64,000 nt of DNA from Plumapathes pennacea (taxonomy: Eukaryota > Cnidaria > Anthozoa > Antipatharia > Myriopathidae). The stretch is taken from contig OZ038473.1 in NCBI GenBank assembly GCA_964036295.1, positions 9,207,501-9,271,500 on the forward strand, read 5' to 3'. The position numbers and the translations under genes were made by a program. Position 1 is the first letter of the stretch; every line of letters starts with the position of its first letter. The notes below the pieces were generated by a model. The model was not told where the DNA came from. It did not search any database and was given only the letters and a program-made list of their open reading frames with translations. This document shows positions 27,401-38,400 of the stretch, piece by piece.

Positions 27401-28616
27401 TGTTGTTTTTTTTCTGTAAGATGATTATCTACTGCATTTAACCCTTTTTGGTAGCGCTTTTTTTTTTTTTTTTTTTATCAACTATGTACAACAGAACTGG
27501 TTCATGAGAATTATTTTGATTGCAATTTTGATGGGACTTGTTTAGGAAATCATGGTCAGTCCGAGCAATTTGAGGCGATGGTTCCTTGCAAACCCTGCAA
27601 CAAGACGCCACAAGAAGGGTGTACGGGCAATGAATGCCATGCTTGCAAGGCAAAATGATACGTATGCCTATCTTCAGCCAGGAATGTCCAACCCTCGTGA
27701 ATTGCTTCAGGCACCCATGGAAGATGTAAGTATTAACACCAACTCTGGGAATACTGGAATAACTGTTAGCTTAATTTCACAATCAAGTGGACAATCTGAG
27801 AGAATAGTAATGCAAGATGACAATGATGGGAGGTCAGCTGGTGTGGGCAGTTGGCATGACTTGGATAGAGCATCCAAGAAGGCCCTGCGAGACAAAGTAG
27901 CTCATGCGATATGTGGGCAGTTGACGGTGTACATGCGGGAAGAAAGGATTAAAGATAAGGTACGTCCTTTTAGAGATAAGATTGTTCGTGATGATTAAGA
28001 TTTTAAAAATGTTTAGTGAGCTTTTGTCTTTTATGCCTTAAAAAATAATCTGTGAAGTTGTGAAATATGTATCAGAAGGGAAGAGATGTTGTCATGAAGA
28101 ATGAACAATAATTAGTATCCGTTGGTGACTTGGAATATTTAGATTTCACTGTTTCTTTTGGAAATGATTGATACCTTTGATGGGTATGTGAATAGAGATA
28201 TAGGTATAACAGACAGCACCCTATACTTATTAAATGTTTTACTGCTATTATTTATTTTAGTATTTCACATGTTTTACAAGAACTCTTTAGGACTTTGACA
28301 TATAAATCAGATACAGTGGTCTTATGAGAAGAGAGCATCTAATATATAATAGTAGTGTGTACTTGAAAACAGTTCACAATATTGGTATTTTTTCTCACTG
28401 ATGTAACTTTATGAGCTGAGTCAAAAGCAGACTGCCCTACAATTGGTGATCTGTCTTGGTACTTTTGCATATTCCCAGCAGGAGTTCCGAGAGATCGCTC
28501 GTAGCCTAACACAACAGTTCATGGAGGCGGAATACAACACAATAACAGGAAGAAACTATGAGGAGATTAGAGGAAAGGCACATTCATTTGTTGATGGGTT
28601 CTTTGGGAATGTGTAA
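6409..28616 (+). CDS. TOPAZ1: TOPAZ1-like protein with two CCCH zinc fingers and a PPR-like helical region (23 exons, 2016 aa)
   Basis: Exons: 6409-6607, 6681-6800, 8026-8200, 9040-9426, 9693-10884, 10998-11118, 11270-11341, 12096-12217, 12971-13077, 13847-13945, 14423-14473, 16312-16387, 16735-16790, 17448-17640, 17914-18024, 18686-18898, 19247-19330, 19747-19922, 20595-20710, 24583-25256, 25675-26829, 27546-27959, 28479-28616. All have GT-AG borders and matching phases, and the total is 6051 nt with no internal stop. Layout: disordered N-terminus with KSLDEI at 77-82; acidic run encoded by exon 4; RG-rich stretch near 468-500; CCCH finger 665-683; helical PPR-like region about 755-1185; second CCCH finger 1193-1212; low-complexity linker 1224-1448; helical C-terminus. 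The segment with MAVEICLG and SALEVLRGCDY (exon 21) resembles the conserved C-terminal region of TOPAZ1, a vertebrate germ-cell protein needed for male meiosis. RNA binding is inferred from the fingers and the RG region. The exon model is strong. The family name is recalled, not searched, and is less sure. The weakest splice sites are the GTTGTT donor of exon 18 and the acceptor of exon 12. Confidence 0.78.
8840..8905. repeat. Fragment of a CAGTGGAACCCC-type terminal inverted repeat
   Basis: TACAGTGGAACCCCGTTAA and a nearby CGTATTAACGGGG form an inverted pair, like the end of a TA-target pogo/Tigger-type MITE. The opposite end is not visible. It lies in intron 3 of the TOPAZ1-like gene. Confidence 0.5.
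10804..10860 (+). other. CCCH zinc finger 1 of the TOPAZ1-like protein
   Basis: In exon 5 the frame encodes C-x8-C-x4-C-x3-H (residues 665, 674, 679, 683), preceded by an aromatic FGY. This is the RNA-binding CCCH type with a spacing one residue shorter than the commonest x8-x5-x3 form. It sits 24 codons before the end of the exon and just ahead of the helical region. Confidence 0.8.
12301..12379. repeat. Short foldback with 20-bp arms
   Basis: Positions 12301-12320 and 12360-12379 are inverted copies with one mismatch (AAATCCAAGATGG...), separated by 39 bp. It lies in intron 8 of the TOPAZ1-like gene, immediately before the MITE at 12398. Confidence 0.75.
12398..12629. mobile_element. MITE with long inverted repeats and TTAA duplication
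   Basis: The ends are inverted over roughly 45 bp (AGGTGGTGTTACACTGG... against ...CCGGTGTAACATCACCT) and are flanked by TTAA at 12394-12397 and 12630-12633. The body carries repeated TTGCAACG motifs on both strands. TTAA targets are used by piggyBac and Kolobok elements; which one mobilised this copy is not shown. Confidence 0.75.
12766..12919. mobile_element. CAGT-ended MITE (pogo/Tigger-like) in intron 8
   Basis: CAGTGAACTCTCTCAAAG and CTTTGAGAGAGTTGACTG are inverted copies with one mismatch, 154 bp end to end. The left flank is TA; the right flank is CA, a decayed TA duplication. It ends 51 bp before exon 9 of the TOPAZ1-like gene. Confidence 0.7.
13526..13738. mobile_element. CAGTAGA-ended MITE (pogo/Tigger-like) in intron 9
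   Basis: The ends CAGTAGA and TCTACTG are flanked by TA on both sides (524-525 and 739-740 of the 13-kb block). The inner part holds three to four tandem copies of a GATAGTGGGGGATTCA unit. TA duplications and CAGT ends fit the pogo/Tigger group of Tc1/mariner elements. Confidence 0.7.
14047..14175. repeat. CCAACTCCAG tandem and inverted repeat cluster
   Basis: CCAACTCCAG is repeated about three times in a row, followed by inverted GAGTTGGC copies. This makes a small palindromic cluster in intron 10 of the TOPAZ1-like gene. Confidence 0.6.
14510..15740. repeat. Complex interspersed repeat filling intron 11
   Basis: This CpG-richer block shares several segments with intron 19. A 28-bp exact match (14877-14904) recurs at 21471-21498. 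About 15095-15260 matches 22765-22925 in inverted orientation. The text near 15595-15630 recurs near 23575-23605. Its right end (15699-15737) recurs exactly at 32956-32994. No coding frame in it is convincing, so it looks like a non-autonomous or decayed DNA element. Confidence 0.6.
14565..14615. repeat. CTTCCCTA microsatellite
   Basis: Six or seven imperfect copies of CTTCCCTAC lie in tandem in intron 11. Confidence 0.85.
15915..16157. mobile_element. MITE-like foldback (GCATGGTTA ends)
   Basis: AGCATGGTTAAGCTAACC near the left end and GGTTAGCCTAACCATGCT near the right end are inverted copies, with weaker similarity outside them. A second member is partly visible at 2313-2395 in the BIN3-like gene. 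The flanking duplication is not clear. It lies in intron 11. Confidence 0.6.
20617..20676 (+). other. CCCH zinc finger 2 of the TOPAZ1-like protein
   Basis: Exon 19 (20595-20710) encodes C-x8-C-x5-C-x3-H at residues 1193, 1202, 1208, 1212, the canonical CCCH spacing, with KCKYLH around the last two ligands. The exon is short and lies between repeat-filled introns. Its phase (2 in, 1 out) is the only one that links exon 18 to exon 20, which independently supports it. Confidence 0.8.
20745..20762. repeat. (GA)n microsatellite
   Basis: A GAGAGAGA run lies in intron 19, shortly after exon 19. Confidence 0.85.
20880..23930. repeat. Rearranged interspersed repeats filling intron 19
   Basis: Most of this 3.9-kb intron consists of diverged copies of the family also seen in intron 11, some direct and some inverted. 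Two parts of the block (about 21400-21760 and 22150-22740) also resemble each other. Open frames here, including one of 124 codons at 22359-22733, have no recognisable domain and follow the repeat boundaries, so they are not called as genes. Confidence 0.55.
22960..23293. mobile_element. MITE with ~45-bp inverted repeats and TTA duplication
   Basis: GGCCCCGTCCACAC...CGCCGGATAAATTTG at the left and its inverted copy ending GTGTGGACGGGGCC at the right bound 334 bp. TTA flanks both sides (22957-22959, 23294-23296), as for PIF/Harbinger elements. It is inserted at the edge of the block shared with intron 11. Confidence 0.85.
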
Positions 28617-28819
28617 CTCTTCATGTCTGAACAATATTATTACTCATGAATTTGAACATTGCGCCTGAAATGGAACTATTGGTGGTTGTGCTTTGCCACA
28701 TCATAAACAACAAGACTTTGTCCATGTTATATAGTTTCCTTGTAGAAAAGTTATGGTGTTTCCAAATTTTATGGCTCTAAATCGAGGATCATGCTTATTC
28801 AGTTTTAGTGTTTTGTTGA

Positions 28820-28825
28820 AATAAA
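28820..28825 (+). terminator. Poly(A) signal of the TOPAZ1-like gene
   Basis: A canonical AATAAA lies 204 nt after the TAA stop (28614-28616), the first such hexamer downstream. This gives a 3' UTR of about 220-230 nt. Confidence 0.6.
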
Positions 28826-30896
28826 GCAAAGGTTAACTGTTAGTAATATATTGCTACTTATTCGCCTGGTTCTACAGGAGTCCACAAAAACTAAATATGG
28901 AAAATTTATTCCAAGAAAGTAAACCTCACCACGAGCATTTATTTTGTCAAATTAAAACACGTGTTGGAAGGTATACAGAGTAATGTGCCATAATGATTGG
29001 CTTTGATAATAGCCAGTCATTTTGTGGGCTTCCAAAAAATACGTATAATATCAATATTTTTGTAGTTTTCTTATCTTGTCATTGGATGCTTCTTGAATTT
29101 CATTGTCATTCGTGTTTTTGTTGGCGTGGGTCTCAGGGCTGTCCCAAGCTGTTGACATAAACCTTGCTTTTACTGTCGAAATGGTACTATTCTTTGAAAT
29201 TAAGGTCCAGAGCACGTTTTAGCACCTCAGCATCGTGGCACAAAGAAGCTGATTATCAACTTGTGTTTATCAAATATGTCTCGTGCAGGATATTGAAGAC
29301 GGTCCAAGTTGAAAAGAGGGTGATGAATAGGCAAATCTGGTTGCATAATAAGCTTTAATTTTATTACCACAAGAAATGTTTGTTCCTTTTGCTCAGGTTC
29401 GGTAATGGTATAAAACGGACACCTCAAAAATTGGACAGAGTTTAATAGTCTCAGCTGGCCGGTTTTAACTTATCACCTGCCTGATGTCTTCTCTATAAAG
29501 ATGGACACTGAGATCCATCCTGAGCAGAGTTTACTGTGAAGGCTCTTTTCTTTGTTGCTTACATCAGAATGTCTCTTGGAATCTCCTGTTGGATTTTGAA
29601 GTGTTCTATGAGTATCGTTTCTCAAGTTCATGAATTGGAGTGACTATTATGTGACGACCATCCCAGAACACTACTCGGCCCATGTAAAGATTTGAACCTA
29701 TCATTTCCACAACAGTTTTTCACCCAGAAATATTTTGACTATTTTCCTTTCCAATTAAATTTTACCTCTCACCAGGCTTGTCAATAGTAAGAATTAATAC
29801 TATCGTTGTAGCAATGTGGCCTCATTGCATTTTTTGTCAATTAGCCATCTTATACACAAACTTGAGTCTTGATGAAGTGCTTGTTCTGTGTCCCTGTTTT
29901 CTTGGTTCTAGTAATGTCTTCAAGGGTTAACAAGTGAGACAATATCTTGCAGTTGTCTGGGTTTTACGTGGATGAATGTCAGTGCTGTCGTACTGTCTAG
30001 TGATGTTTCCAAAGGATGGATATCATACAAATGATGGTGAAGTCCAGTTATACATTTGAATGGCAAGGCTGCATGACGGTGCTAATGTGGTGGTTACGGT
30101 TGGGGTTTTCCCCTCAAATAATGATGGGTCATTTTGCTTCAAAAAGCTTCTTTGGTGCACGTTGTCACTGTATTTGTTTTGTGACTGTCTTAATTGGCTG
30201 GGATACTGCAGAATGCACCTTTGCTGTCAATGCCCAGTAATGTGGAAAACTGGGTCATACCACTAGTCTCGGAAGAGTCTAGTCTCTAGCTAGTCCTGTG
30301 AGCTGCCACACCACTTACCTGTGAGTATGATCAAACTGATACCTAGAGTATCTTTTAACTCTTGTCATTGATACCTGATAGGGAACCACGTTTGGAAACA
30401 TCCATCTTGAATCCATTTTCGCCAGCTAGTTTACTTCATCTATAAAATCAATATCCTGGACAGCACAAAGCCATGTGTGATCACATCATGAAGATGCAAA
30501 ATGTGGAGAAGTAACCATGATGTTCTTTACCCACTTATTGACCTTTGTCATCCTCTGTCATCTTTGTTCTAAAAAAAGAAGGAAAGTACTGGCCTTTCTA
30601 AAGATTTCATAACAGGGATATTCACTTCGGTGTGTGGAGAGCCGTATTTTAGGCTCAAAACGATTTAATATCTGTGTGACTGATCTTTAGAAAGTCGGGA
30701 ATGAAAAGATATGGGTATGCTGATTGCACTACAGTGTCTGTTTCAATCATACAGCTCAACACCTGCCACCTTTAGAGTCTGAATCTGCCTTTTTCCTGTG
30801 CTATGTGCTACAACACAGTGTTACACTCCATGTAACTTATTCCAATCTTTTACTGGCATGAATATTTATGCAAGACATGCATACATGGATATGTTA
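28826..30896. other. Intergenic stretch without a supported gene
   Basis: No reading frame longer than 75 codons, no recognisable domain and no clear repeat boundaries were seen on either strand. Confidence 0.5.
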
Positions 30897-31682
30897 CAGT
30901 GTTCTAGCTGGCCTAAAAAACGACAGGGCACCCTAAATTTGCTATATTTAGTATTTGTAAAATCTCAATAATATTTATAAAAAAATATATAATATTTTGT
31001 TGACCAGCATTCTGCCGAAAATGTTTGCTGTTTGAGCACCGAAACGTCAGTTGATTCATCCACCATTGAGGCAAAGGTTGGACTATCTTTCAGTTCTTTA
31101 AGACATTGTCCTCGATGACTTGTAAAATGGTGACAATGAACTCTTGGATTATTTCCTCCGAAGTATATGTTGCATCTGCTCGTTGCCCAAGGAAGAGGAC
31201 CGTTCTGACTTCTGATCTTGTGCTTAGTACAATCAAGCAATGCATTGCGTTGCTTGTCCTGTCAAATGTTAGCCATGATCGTCCTTGTGCTGGCACTCCT
31301 TGCTGCTCAGTGCATCTTTTCTTGGTGGATCTGAAGCCCCATTTTTCAAGCATTACTAAATTTCGTTTCAAAGACATGAACGAGTGAAATGCGAGAAGCA
31401 AAAACGTAAATAACACATGTTTGTCAAAAAGAGGAGATTTTGATTGGCTCATAAAATGCGTGTCCATAACAATGCAATACATGAAACCACTGACATTGCA
31501 AGGCTCAGCTCTTCAGACAGCTTTTCGATGCTTTTCAGCAAGATGAAGCCCAAACTAACGCTGAAAAGTGCTTGAAAAACAAAAGGGCACTTGGAAAAGG
31601 AAAGGGCGCTGGGGGAAAACAACAGTTTGCACGAAAAAATGACAGCGCTGCGCCCTGTTGTTTAGGCCTAGCTAGAACGCTG
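30897..31682 (-). mobile_element. hAT-family DNA transposon remnant with terminal inverted repeats
   Basis: The ends CAGTGTTCTAGCTGGCC and ...TAGGCCTAGCTAGAACGCTG are imperfect inverted repeats, and TGTTA flanks both sides (30892-30896, 31683-31687). Inside, on the minus strand, frames at 31482-31090 and 31240-30965 encode pieces of a hAT-type transposase. One carries SPTFASMVDESTDVSVLKQ, typical of the catalytic region of hAT proteins related to ZNF862/KRAB-A-like domains; another carries WLTFDRTSNAMHC from the upstream finger region. Frameshifts and a large internal deletion make it non-functional. Confidence 0.72.
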
Positions 31683-31687
31683 TGTTA

Positions 31688-34600
31688 CCAAACACCGATG
31701 TCATTATACATGTTAATGCTTTAAATCTCTCTCAAGTTTCAATTTACTGCTGTTCTCTCTGTTTCGACATTTTGTTGAGACAGTTTTAGGTGCAAGAGCC
31801 ATGATCTGTCAAACGGTTATTGTCCTTATTTTATTCATATTAATGTTATAATATTATAACTTTTTGTTATTATGAATATTATAAATGGAACTGGTATCCA
31901 TTTTGATTTGTTGGTCTTTGGATGATGGGGATTGATTTGTTGGGTCTGTGACGGTAGCAAATGTGGCCTCTGGCAAAATATCTGAACAGAAGTGTTCCAA
32001 ATCAGCAGGTCCAATATGTTCCAGAGTTCTGAATACTTTATCATCTGTTTCTATAGACGTTTTTGAAACATGGTAACATTGTGGTTGTATGGTTTGAGGT
32101 GTAATTAGTGTTGGAGACACAGTTTTCTAACTCGTCTTTGTTACGCAATTATCGTCCTTTAATCTTCTCAGATACACAATTACAACTCCGACAAACTAGC
32201 GTAGGCTGAACGGTAAAACTGAAACAAATAACGAGTAATCCTAATAAGCACACTGCGCGGAACTAAAACAAATTAAAACAAAGATGAACCGAAATAGAAA
32301 AGGTACTTACAATCTGTGCCTAAATCAGCTCAAAGGGAATAAAGGAACGAAATATAAACAGTACTAGCACATGTGTGTCAACTCGATCAATCCTTTCATT
32401 TGTACTCATGCGCGTAGCAGACCGTAACGCATGCGGGCTCACCAATACAAACAAACGCAAACCAATCAAAAGGAGAACAACTTAAAAGGTCCAGAACAAT
32501 TAGTAAGAGTTTGATCTTGGCAGATGCCTTAGCCAGTCTGCAGATCAGTCACCAGTGATGTGTATAACGTGTTCAGGTGTGGAGAATGTCTTTTGAGACA
32601 TTTTCCAATTTGTGTCCAATTGAGGCTGGATGCAGCCCAGGCTGGAGTATCATGGCCTGTGATGAATATGTAGATGTTGAAGATAAGCTGTGCATGACAT
32701 GAGTAACGAAGTCACGGATAGACTAGTTTCTTTGTGACTCCGAACGGTCTTGTTCCAGTTCAAAGATTTGGCACTCAGTGAAGAATTTTAAATTCTACCA
32801 TTTGGGGCGCATAAGTTTTATAATTTTTATCCACTGCTGCCTTGTAAATGAGGGTTTTTAAAACTGAGACTAAATTAAGTATGCAGTTCAGCGAAAGTGG
32901 AGGCCCACGGAATGGGATGCGAACTTCCACATAAGTCCACTCCTGCAAAAGTACTTTTTACAAATTCGCGAGCTTACAGCTGCCTTGCTGCTTTTTTGTT
33001 GTGGTGTTTGATAATTGAGAAGCAGATCTGAGAACTGATAGAAATTTACATCGATCTGTGAGCCAGTATTTGTCGCTGTCTGATTGTCTTAATTTGATTT
33101 CCAGGCTGTTACTTCTGGTGTACTGTTGGAGATGGATTTTCTGTTTTACTGCACAGTGGAAAGATCTCAAATGTGAGACTTGTTTTCTGGGCGAAGATCT
33201 TTGTTGTTGCTTATAAACTGAGTTAGTTTGCACGTTAAATATGTAGTGGATTCACTGTTTTACACAAATGTAGAAAATAGAGGGTAAAACTAAAACCTCA
33301 ATTGATATTTTTAAGGGTATCAATTGATTCATCATGATAACTAAGAAGGGCAGAGACCAAGAGCCCCCTCAATCCTATGATCTTGGAGTGATCATCACTG
33401 AACACCCTTTGAGTACTGTTTGAGATCCACTTCATTTTATATATTGTTTAAGAACCTCTTGAACTTCTTGTGTGAACTTTTTTGGAAAAATGTGTGACAG
33501 GCTTTGCTGTGAACACAAATCAACATGATCTCGATTTCAGTTTTGCTATTTGTACCACGGGAGTTGCTCAGTAGTTGACTTTAATCTTTGAAGTTAATGT
33601 GTACCTTTACGCTGGATTTGCAAGAGAATTGAGCATCCTTTGCCAAAGTTCAAGGGTACCAACCTTACACAGTGTTTTCTGTTTGTGCCTGTGGAAGACT
33701 TGTACTGTATGTGTTGCGTGGGTTTCCAGGTGTTACAGTGGCATTCTGAAGCAGTTTCTCAAATTGGTGTGTTTTTGTCGTATCGTGGCAAATCTTCTAT
33801 TTTTTTATGTGTAAACCACTTAGCTTTCATTGCTGGTAATGATACACTGCTATCGTTATTATCCATTTTGAAACTGGTGTATATTTGTTTCATCCATTTC
33901 CTTGTACATATCCTACCCAGAAACGTATCGGGCTCTGGATATAACGAATTATAAGATAGGAAATGTCAAGTTCATATGGAGTAAAAGCTATAAGTACAAA
34001 GTTTCTTGAATGGCGCAACATTACCCTGAGCTTACTCATAGATGGTCTTCCCTCGCCCTTTTTCTGCCACCCTTATTGAAAAAAAAGGTCCAACAGAATT
34101 TTCGGGGTGGATGCACAGTACAGATGCAAACAGCACATAACACCTGCGAACCGGTTTTTCATCATCACATGTACTCTTTAATTCCCTGAAAGAATTATTG
34201 GGCCAGTGATCAGCAGTGGAGGGGAAATCATTCTTTCCCACCACACAGGTCGAAGTATACTTTCAGTTTGGAAGCTGTCACGTCTGTCTATATTGCTACT
34301 ATAAGCTACAAGCTACTTATCTGCCAACTTTTGAAAGATGTGCTTTGTTTGGCAGCGACGTAGGCCAAAACGTCATATGTAAATAGAGTGAGAATTTGTT
34401 ATTGATGATCGATAAGCGCATCTGAGCAAAGGTAGAAACTGGAAATGGAAAAATTTGAGTTCATCACTCGTGGAAGTGAAAGGGAAGTTCCACGTATAGA
34501 GAAATGTGATATTCTTGCAAGTATGAGCACACAAGACTGCAAAGAAGTATGTCCTGTCTAAATGATGTAAGGGATGCTGTATAAAGTGTGAGGGGTTGAC

Positions 34601-35017
34601 ACTCACTCAAGCCTACTTCCTTCAACTCCCCTTGGGTTCTGTCAGTCTACTATATTACGCAAGAGAGTGGTAACGTGTGATGTCATCATTTTGCAAACTT
34701 TTACATATAAACGTTTAGACCACATGCTATTTATACAGCTGTTAGAAGAACGTGTACTAGCACTTACTAAAGTGAAGTTAGAAGTTTAAGGTTCCATATA
34801 TAGTCCTATACTAAACTCTTATTTAGCCTTTGTTCATATTCATAGGAAACACTACACTGTAAATAACAGAGTTTAGTGTTGAGCAATTTGAACTTCAAAA
34901 TTACATATCTCATCTGTTTAATGCATAGAGCCATTTTTAATGTGTGAATATTTTTCAGATGGGGCATTTTGAATTGATGAATGAAATGCATATCAGAAAA
35001 TAATTGCTTGTGGCTAC
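31688..35017. other. Intergenic stretch, no supported gene
   Basis: Only short frames occur. One at 32120-31854 (minus) and a GTAAGT donor-like site near 32312 could be exons of an unknown minus-strand gene, but no family is recognised. The 39-bp segment 32956-32994 is an exact copy of the end of the intron 11 repeat. Confidence 0.4.
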
Positions 35018-35022
35018 TTGTC

Positions 35023-35389
35023 CAACTTGTCATGCAACATTGTTGTGTTACGTGTGATTAGTACCATGCATGTATTACGGCTCACAACAACAAAAACTTG
35101 TGGCATAACTGTTGCAGTTAGACAAGAAATTGGGCTGCGGGATTGATCAATCTGACATACAAGATGGTGGCCAAGGAGTTTTTTTGCTTCACAAGTTGCA
35201 AACGACAGTGGTAGTACGTACAACAAACACAAATTGTGTTACAGAAAGTAGCAGCTCGTTCTACTTCTGCAACAAAATTTTGCAACTTCCAACTTCCAAC
35301 ATTTGTCGTGATGCAAGTTGTGCGAAGGGTGGTAATATGTGCAACATCACTCTTTGACTTGCACCACAACAATGTTGTGTGGCAAGTTG
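35023..35389. repeat. MITE-like foldback with 25-bp arms
   Basis: CAACTTGTCATGCAACATTG at 35023 and CAATGTTGTGTGGCAAGTTG ending at 35389 are imperfect inverted copies that extend a little outward. The body repeats TGCAACTT-type motifs. No target duplication is clear. Confidence 0.6.
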
Positions 35390-35410
35390 CACAATTTTGT
35401 TGCTCGATTA

Positions 35411-38400
35411 TCTTTCACAATTTCTGCATTTTTTCCTGTACCAAGAATCAGCACACATAGTTTGTGATGACATTAAGTAACAAGACTGACACTTGCCAGT
35501 GTACTCCTGCCGAATGATGTTGCATCCCAGCATGATAATTTGCTGGGCCGAAGGCACATTTATCTTCTTAATGCAGATACCTATGCAAATCACACTAAAG
35601 AACCAGGCACTTTTATATCTTATTAAAGGTGATGCACAAAATGATTGGGTTATCAAGCACAGTCCCCAAGGCGTTCCCATGGTTGAATAACAACCATTTT
35701 ACCTCTAGTACAAAAATGTGCTCCCCATATATACCTTTCAACAGAACGACTTCCAAAAAACTGCATACGATATTTGCAATTTCACAGGATCAGTTCAACC
35801 CCTGTATACAATATTTTCCTTTGTCCAAGTGTTTCTAATAATAAAGGCCCATCCCATTAGAGATTTAAAGTTGCCATCCAACCAGTCAAGAAAAAAGAAC
35901 TCTGCAATTATCATGTATTCATAGTAAATATTGAGTAAAGAAGTGGTTTAAGCTTCAACTAATCACACTAAACATGAGTGTGACCTGGAACAAAGAGATG
36001 TCTTATTTTATCATTATTACTTATTGAGACCCTGGTCTGGTTCACATTCTGGCCATTATTAGCCTGCCTCATGTAGCAAATGGTCTATGACAAAAACCAG
36101 TTGAAGGGGAGGAGAGAATGCCTGTACAAACTTCATTGAACCCACAGCTCACTTTTTGTACAAAATATTACTCTTGGTTTGTGTTGGGTGCTGTTGTTAA
36201 ATCATTTGCAGTTGCCTGCTGTTTCTCAAAGGCCAGAACAAATGGTAAAATACACATTTGCAATATTCACTGTGTGCGAGTATTGCATGGTTTAAAAAGT
36301 TGGGAAAATACCGGAAAAAAGATGAAAATACTAACCATCTAACTGGGTTAAGTTTGATACAATGCTCAGTAATTACTATCCCTTTCAATCAGAAGATTTG
36401 ACGCTGATAATTTCCGGTCATTTTGCTTATGTCACTGCATATCTCGAGTTGATTCGTCTACTGATTCGTATCAAACACAAAAATCAAGAAACACCTCTGT
36501 AGAAGTAGCAAAACATGGCCAACAAAGTTTCAGTGAACAAGGATCAACTCGACTCGAATTAAAAGCACTGAATAGCCCACAAAATGGACACTGTCCTGCC
36601 TAAACTACCCATATAATATAGCAGAAAGATACTTCAGAAGAGAAATTGATGCCTGAGTCATTGTGGAAATAGAGCTATTCAAAGAATTCAAAACATCACT
36701 GAAACGCCACTGAATCGAGCCATTGCTTGTTACATCATGACTTGAATGATGGTAACCATGAACAGGTGTCAACCAATCAGAGCCAAGCAGATTCTCAACC
36801 TGATAAGTGTATTTTCCTTGAGCGAAGCTAGGGTAATAATCACAACGCTAATGCAACAAAATCACTTTATTTGGAGACTTCAAGTGGGTCGCCATTGAAA
36901 TTTAATGTTTGTCAGTCGGTGGTACGTATGACCAGGCCCAGAATGCATTTAGAGCACCTCACAAAGGATCGGTCACGCATGACTGACAGAAACAAAAGCG
37001 ATTTGAACGAAGCAACAATATTGTACTGCATTAATGAAAATGAATTTGAAAACTGGAAAATTGGAAACTCCACAGTCTCACGAATCTCGTCTTCAAAAGA
37101 GAAGGGAACATGGCTAATTGTGGGAACAATTGAATAGTCAATTCTGACTCGAGAAAAGACAACATTTATGTGGGTGACAGCATCGTAAACAGAATCGATG
37201 AAATGACTCCGCAAGGAGAACAGCGCATGAATGCCGATCAAGAGCGACATGGACAGAACACTGCTTGAAAGGGAATTGGTAACTTAGGAGAAAAAGCGGG
37301 CAAAATTGCAAGTACGCCGTCTATATTCCGTCTTGTATCTTGTGACCCAATCTCTTCAAGCAAGTATTAAAATCTGCTTGCTGATCATTTTCTCTTGAGG
37401 TATTGTTTCCGCTAGCGTATTTGCTCAGAGCAGTCGGAACCTGGGGTTTTAAGTGATTTAGTCAGATGTCTGTTTTTCTTTCAAGACCTAAAACTGTAAC
37501 TGTCCATTTGAGAAATGCTACAATCTGACACACGGTTATCGCAATGAGAATCATTCACAAGCTGAAGTATGATTAAATTTGAAGCCCAGGTATAATTTGA
37601 AGTAAACCGTTCAAATTTTAATTTGATTCTGAGGAGAAATCCTGCTGTTTTGAGCGGGTTTACATGGAAAATAACTTGATTCATTAAAATATGCATGCCT
37701 CACAGTCCAGTGCATGCATTCCAGAATTGAAAATAGAAAGAAAGAAATTGCACAGAAAACCTATTTAATTGCACTGCCTATGAATTCAAAACTGGAAAAT
37801 CTGTTACTTTTTTCCCGTACTACGGTAGCCGACCAACTTTACAATTCAAAATGTTTGAGAATGTGCCCTGCAGACTGCATGAATTAATTTGGTATGTCGA
37901 CCATGCGAAGCACCTACAGTGTAGTGCAATCGGTTTTGTCTTTCAACGCGAAAGTATGACACCATTTTTTCTCCTTTGTGTGCAGCACTTGACTTTGAAG
38001 AAATGATTGCGTCAAAACTTCAGTAAAACAAGGGCTGCTTTTGTTGAGCAGTACCAAAGTAATAGTCGCCATAGCGAGGAGGGGGTATCTGCAATTTATC
38101 GTATTTCTAGTAGGACTCCTGGCCTTTGGAAGGAGTGATAACACCACTTCCTTTACCAGTGACTTGAGATGTGGCCGATTGAACTGTGTTAAAGCAAGAG
38201 ACTGAGATCAAAATTTGTTAAAGTTCACCAAGTTCAAAGATGATCGAGGTTGCTTGCTAGTGTGAACACATTTTCTGCTCTGTTGATTGTCTCACTTCAA
38301 AATTGGGGATTTGGGTGTTCACACGAAAAATCATCTGGAAAATGTAAGCAGCCTAGCGACATGGTTGAAAGCGGGCGCAATTTAGTTGTGACAACTGTTG

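Noticed and set aside
31854-32120. An 88-codon minus-strand frame with a donor-like GTAAGT nearby
   Set aside because: It looks protein-like in composition, but no family is recognised and no exon chain could be built.
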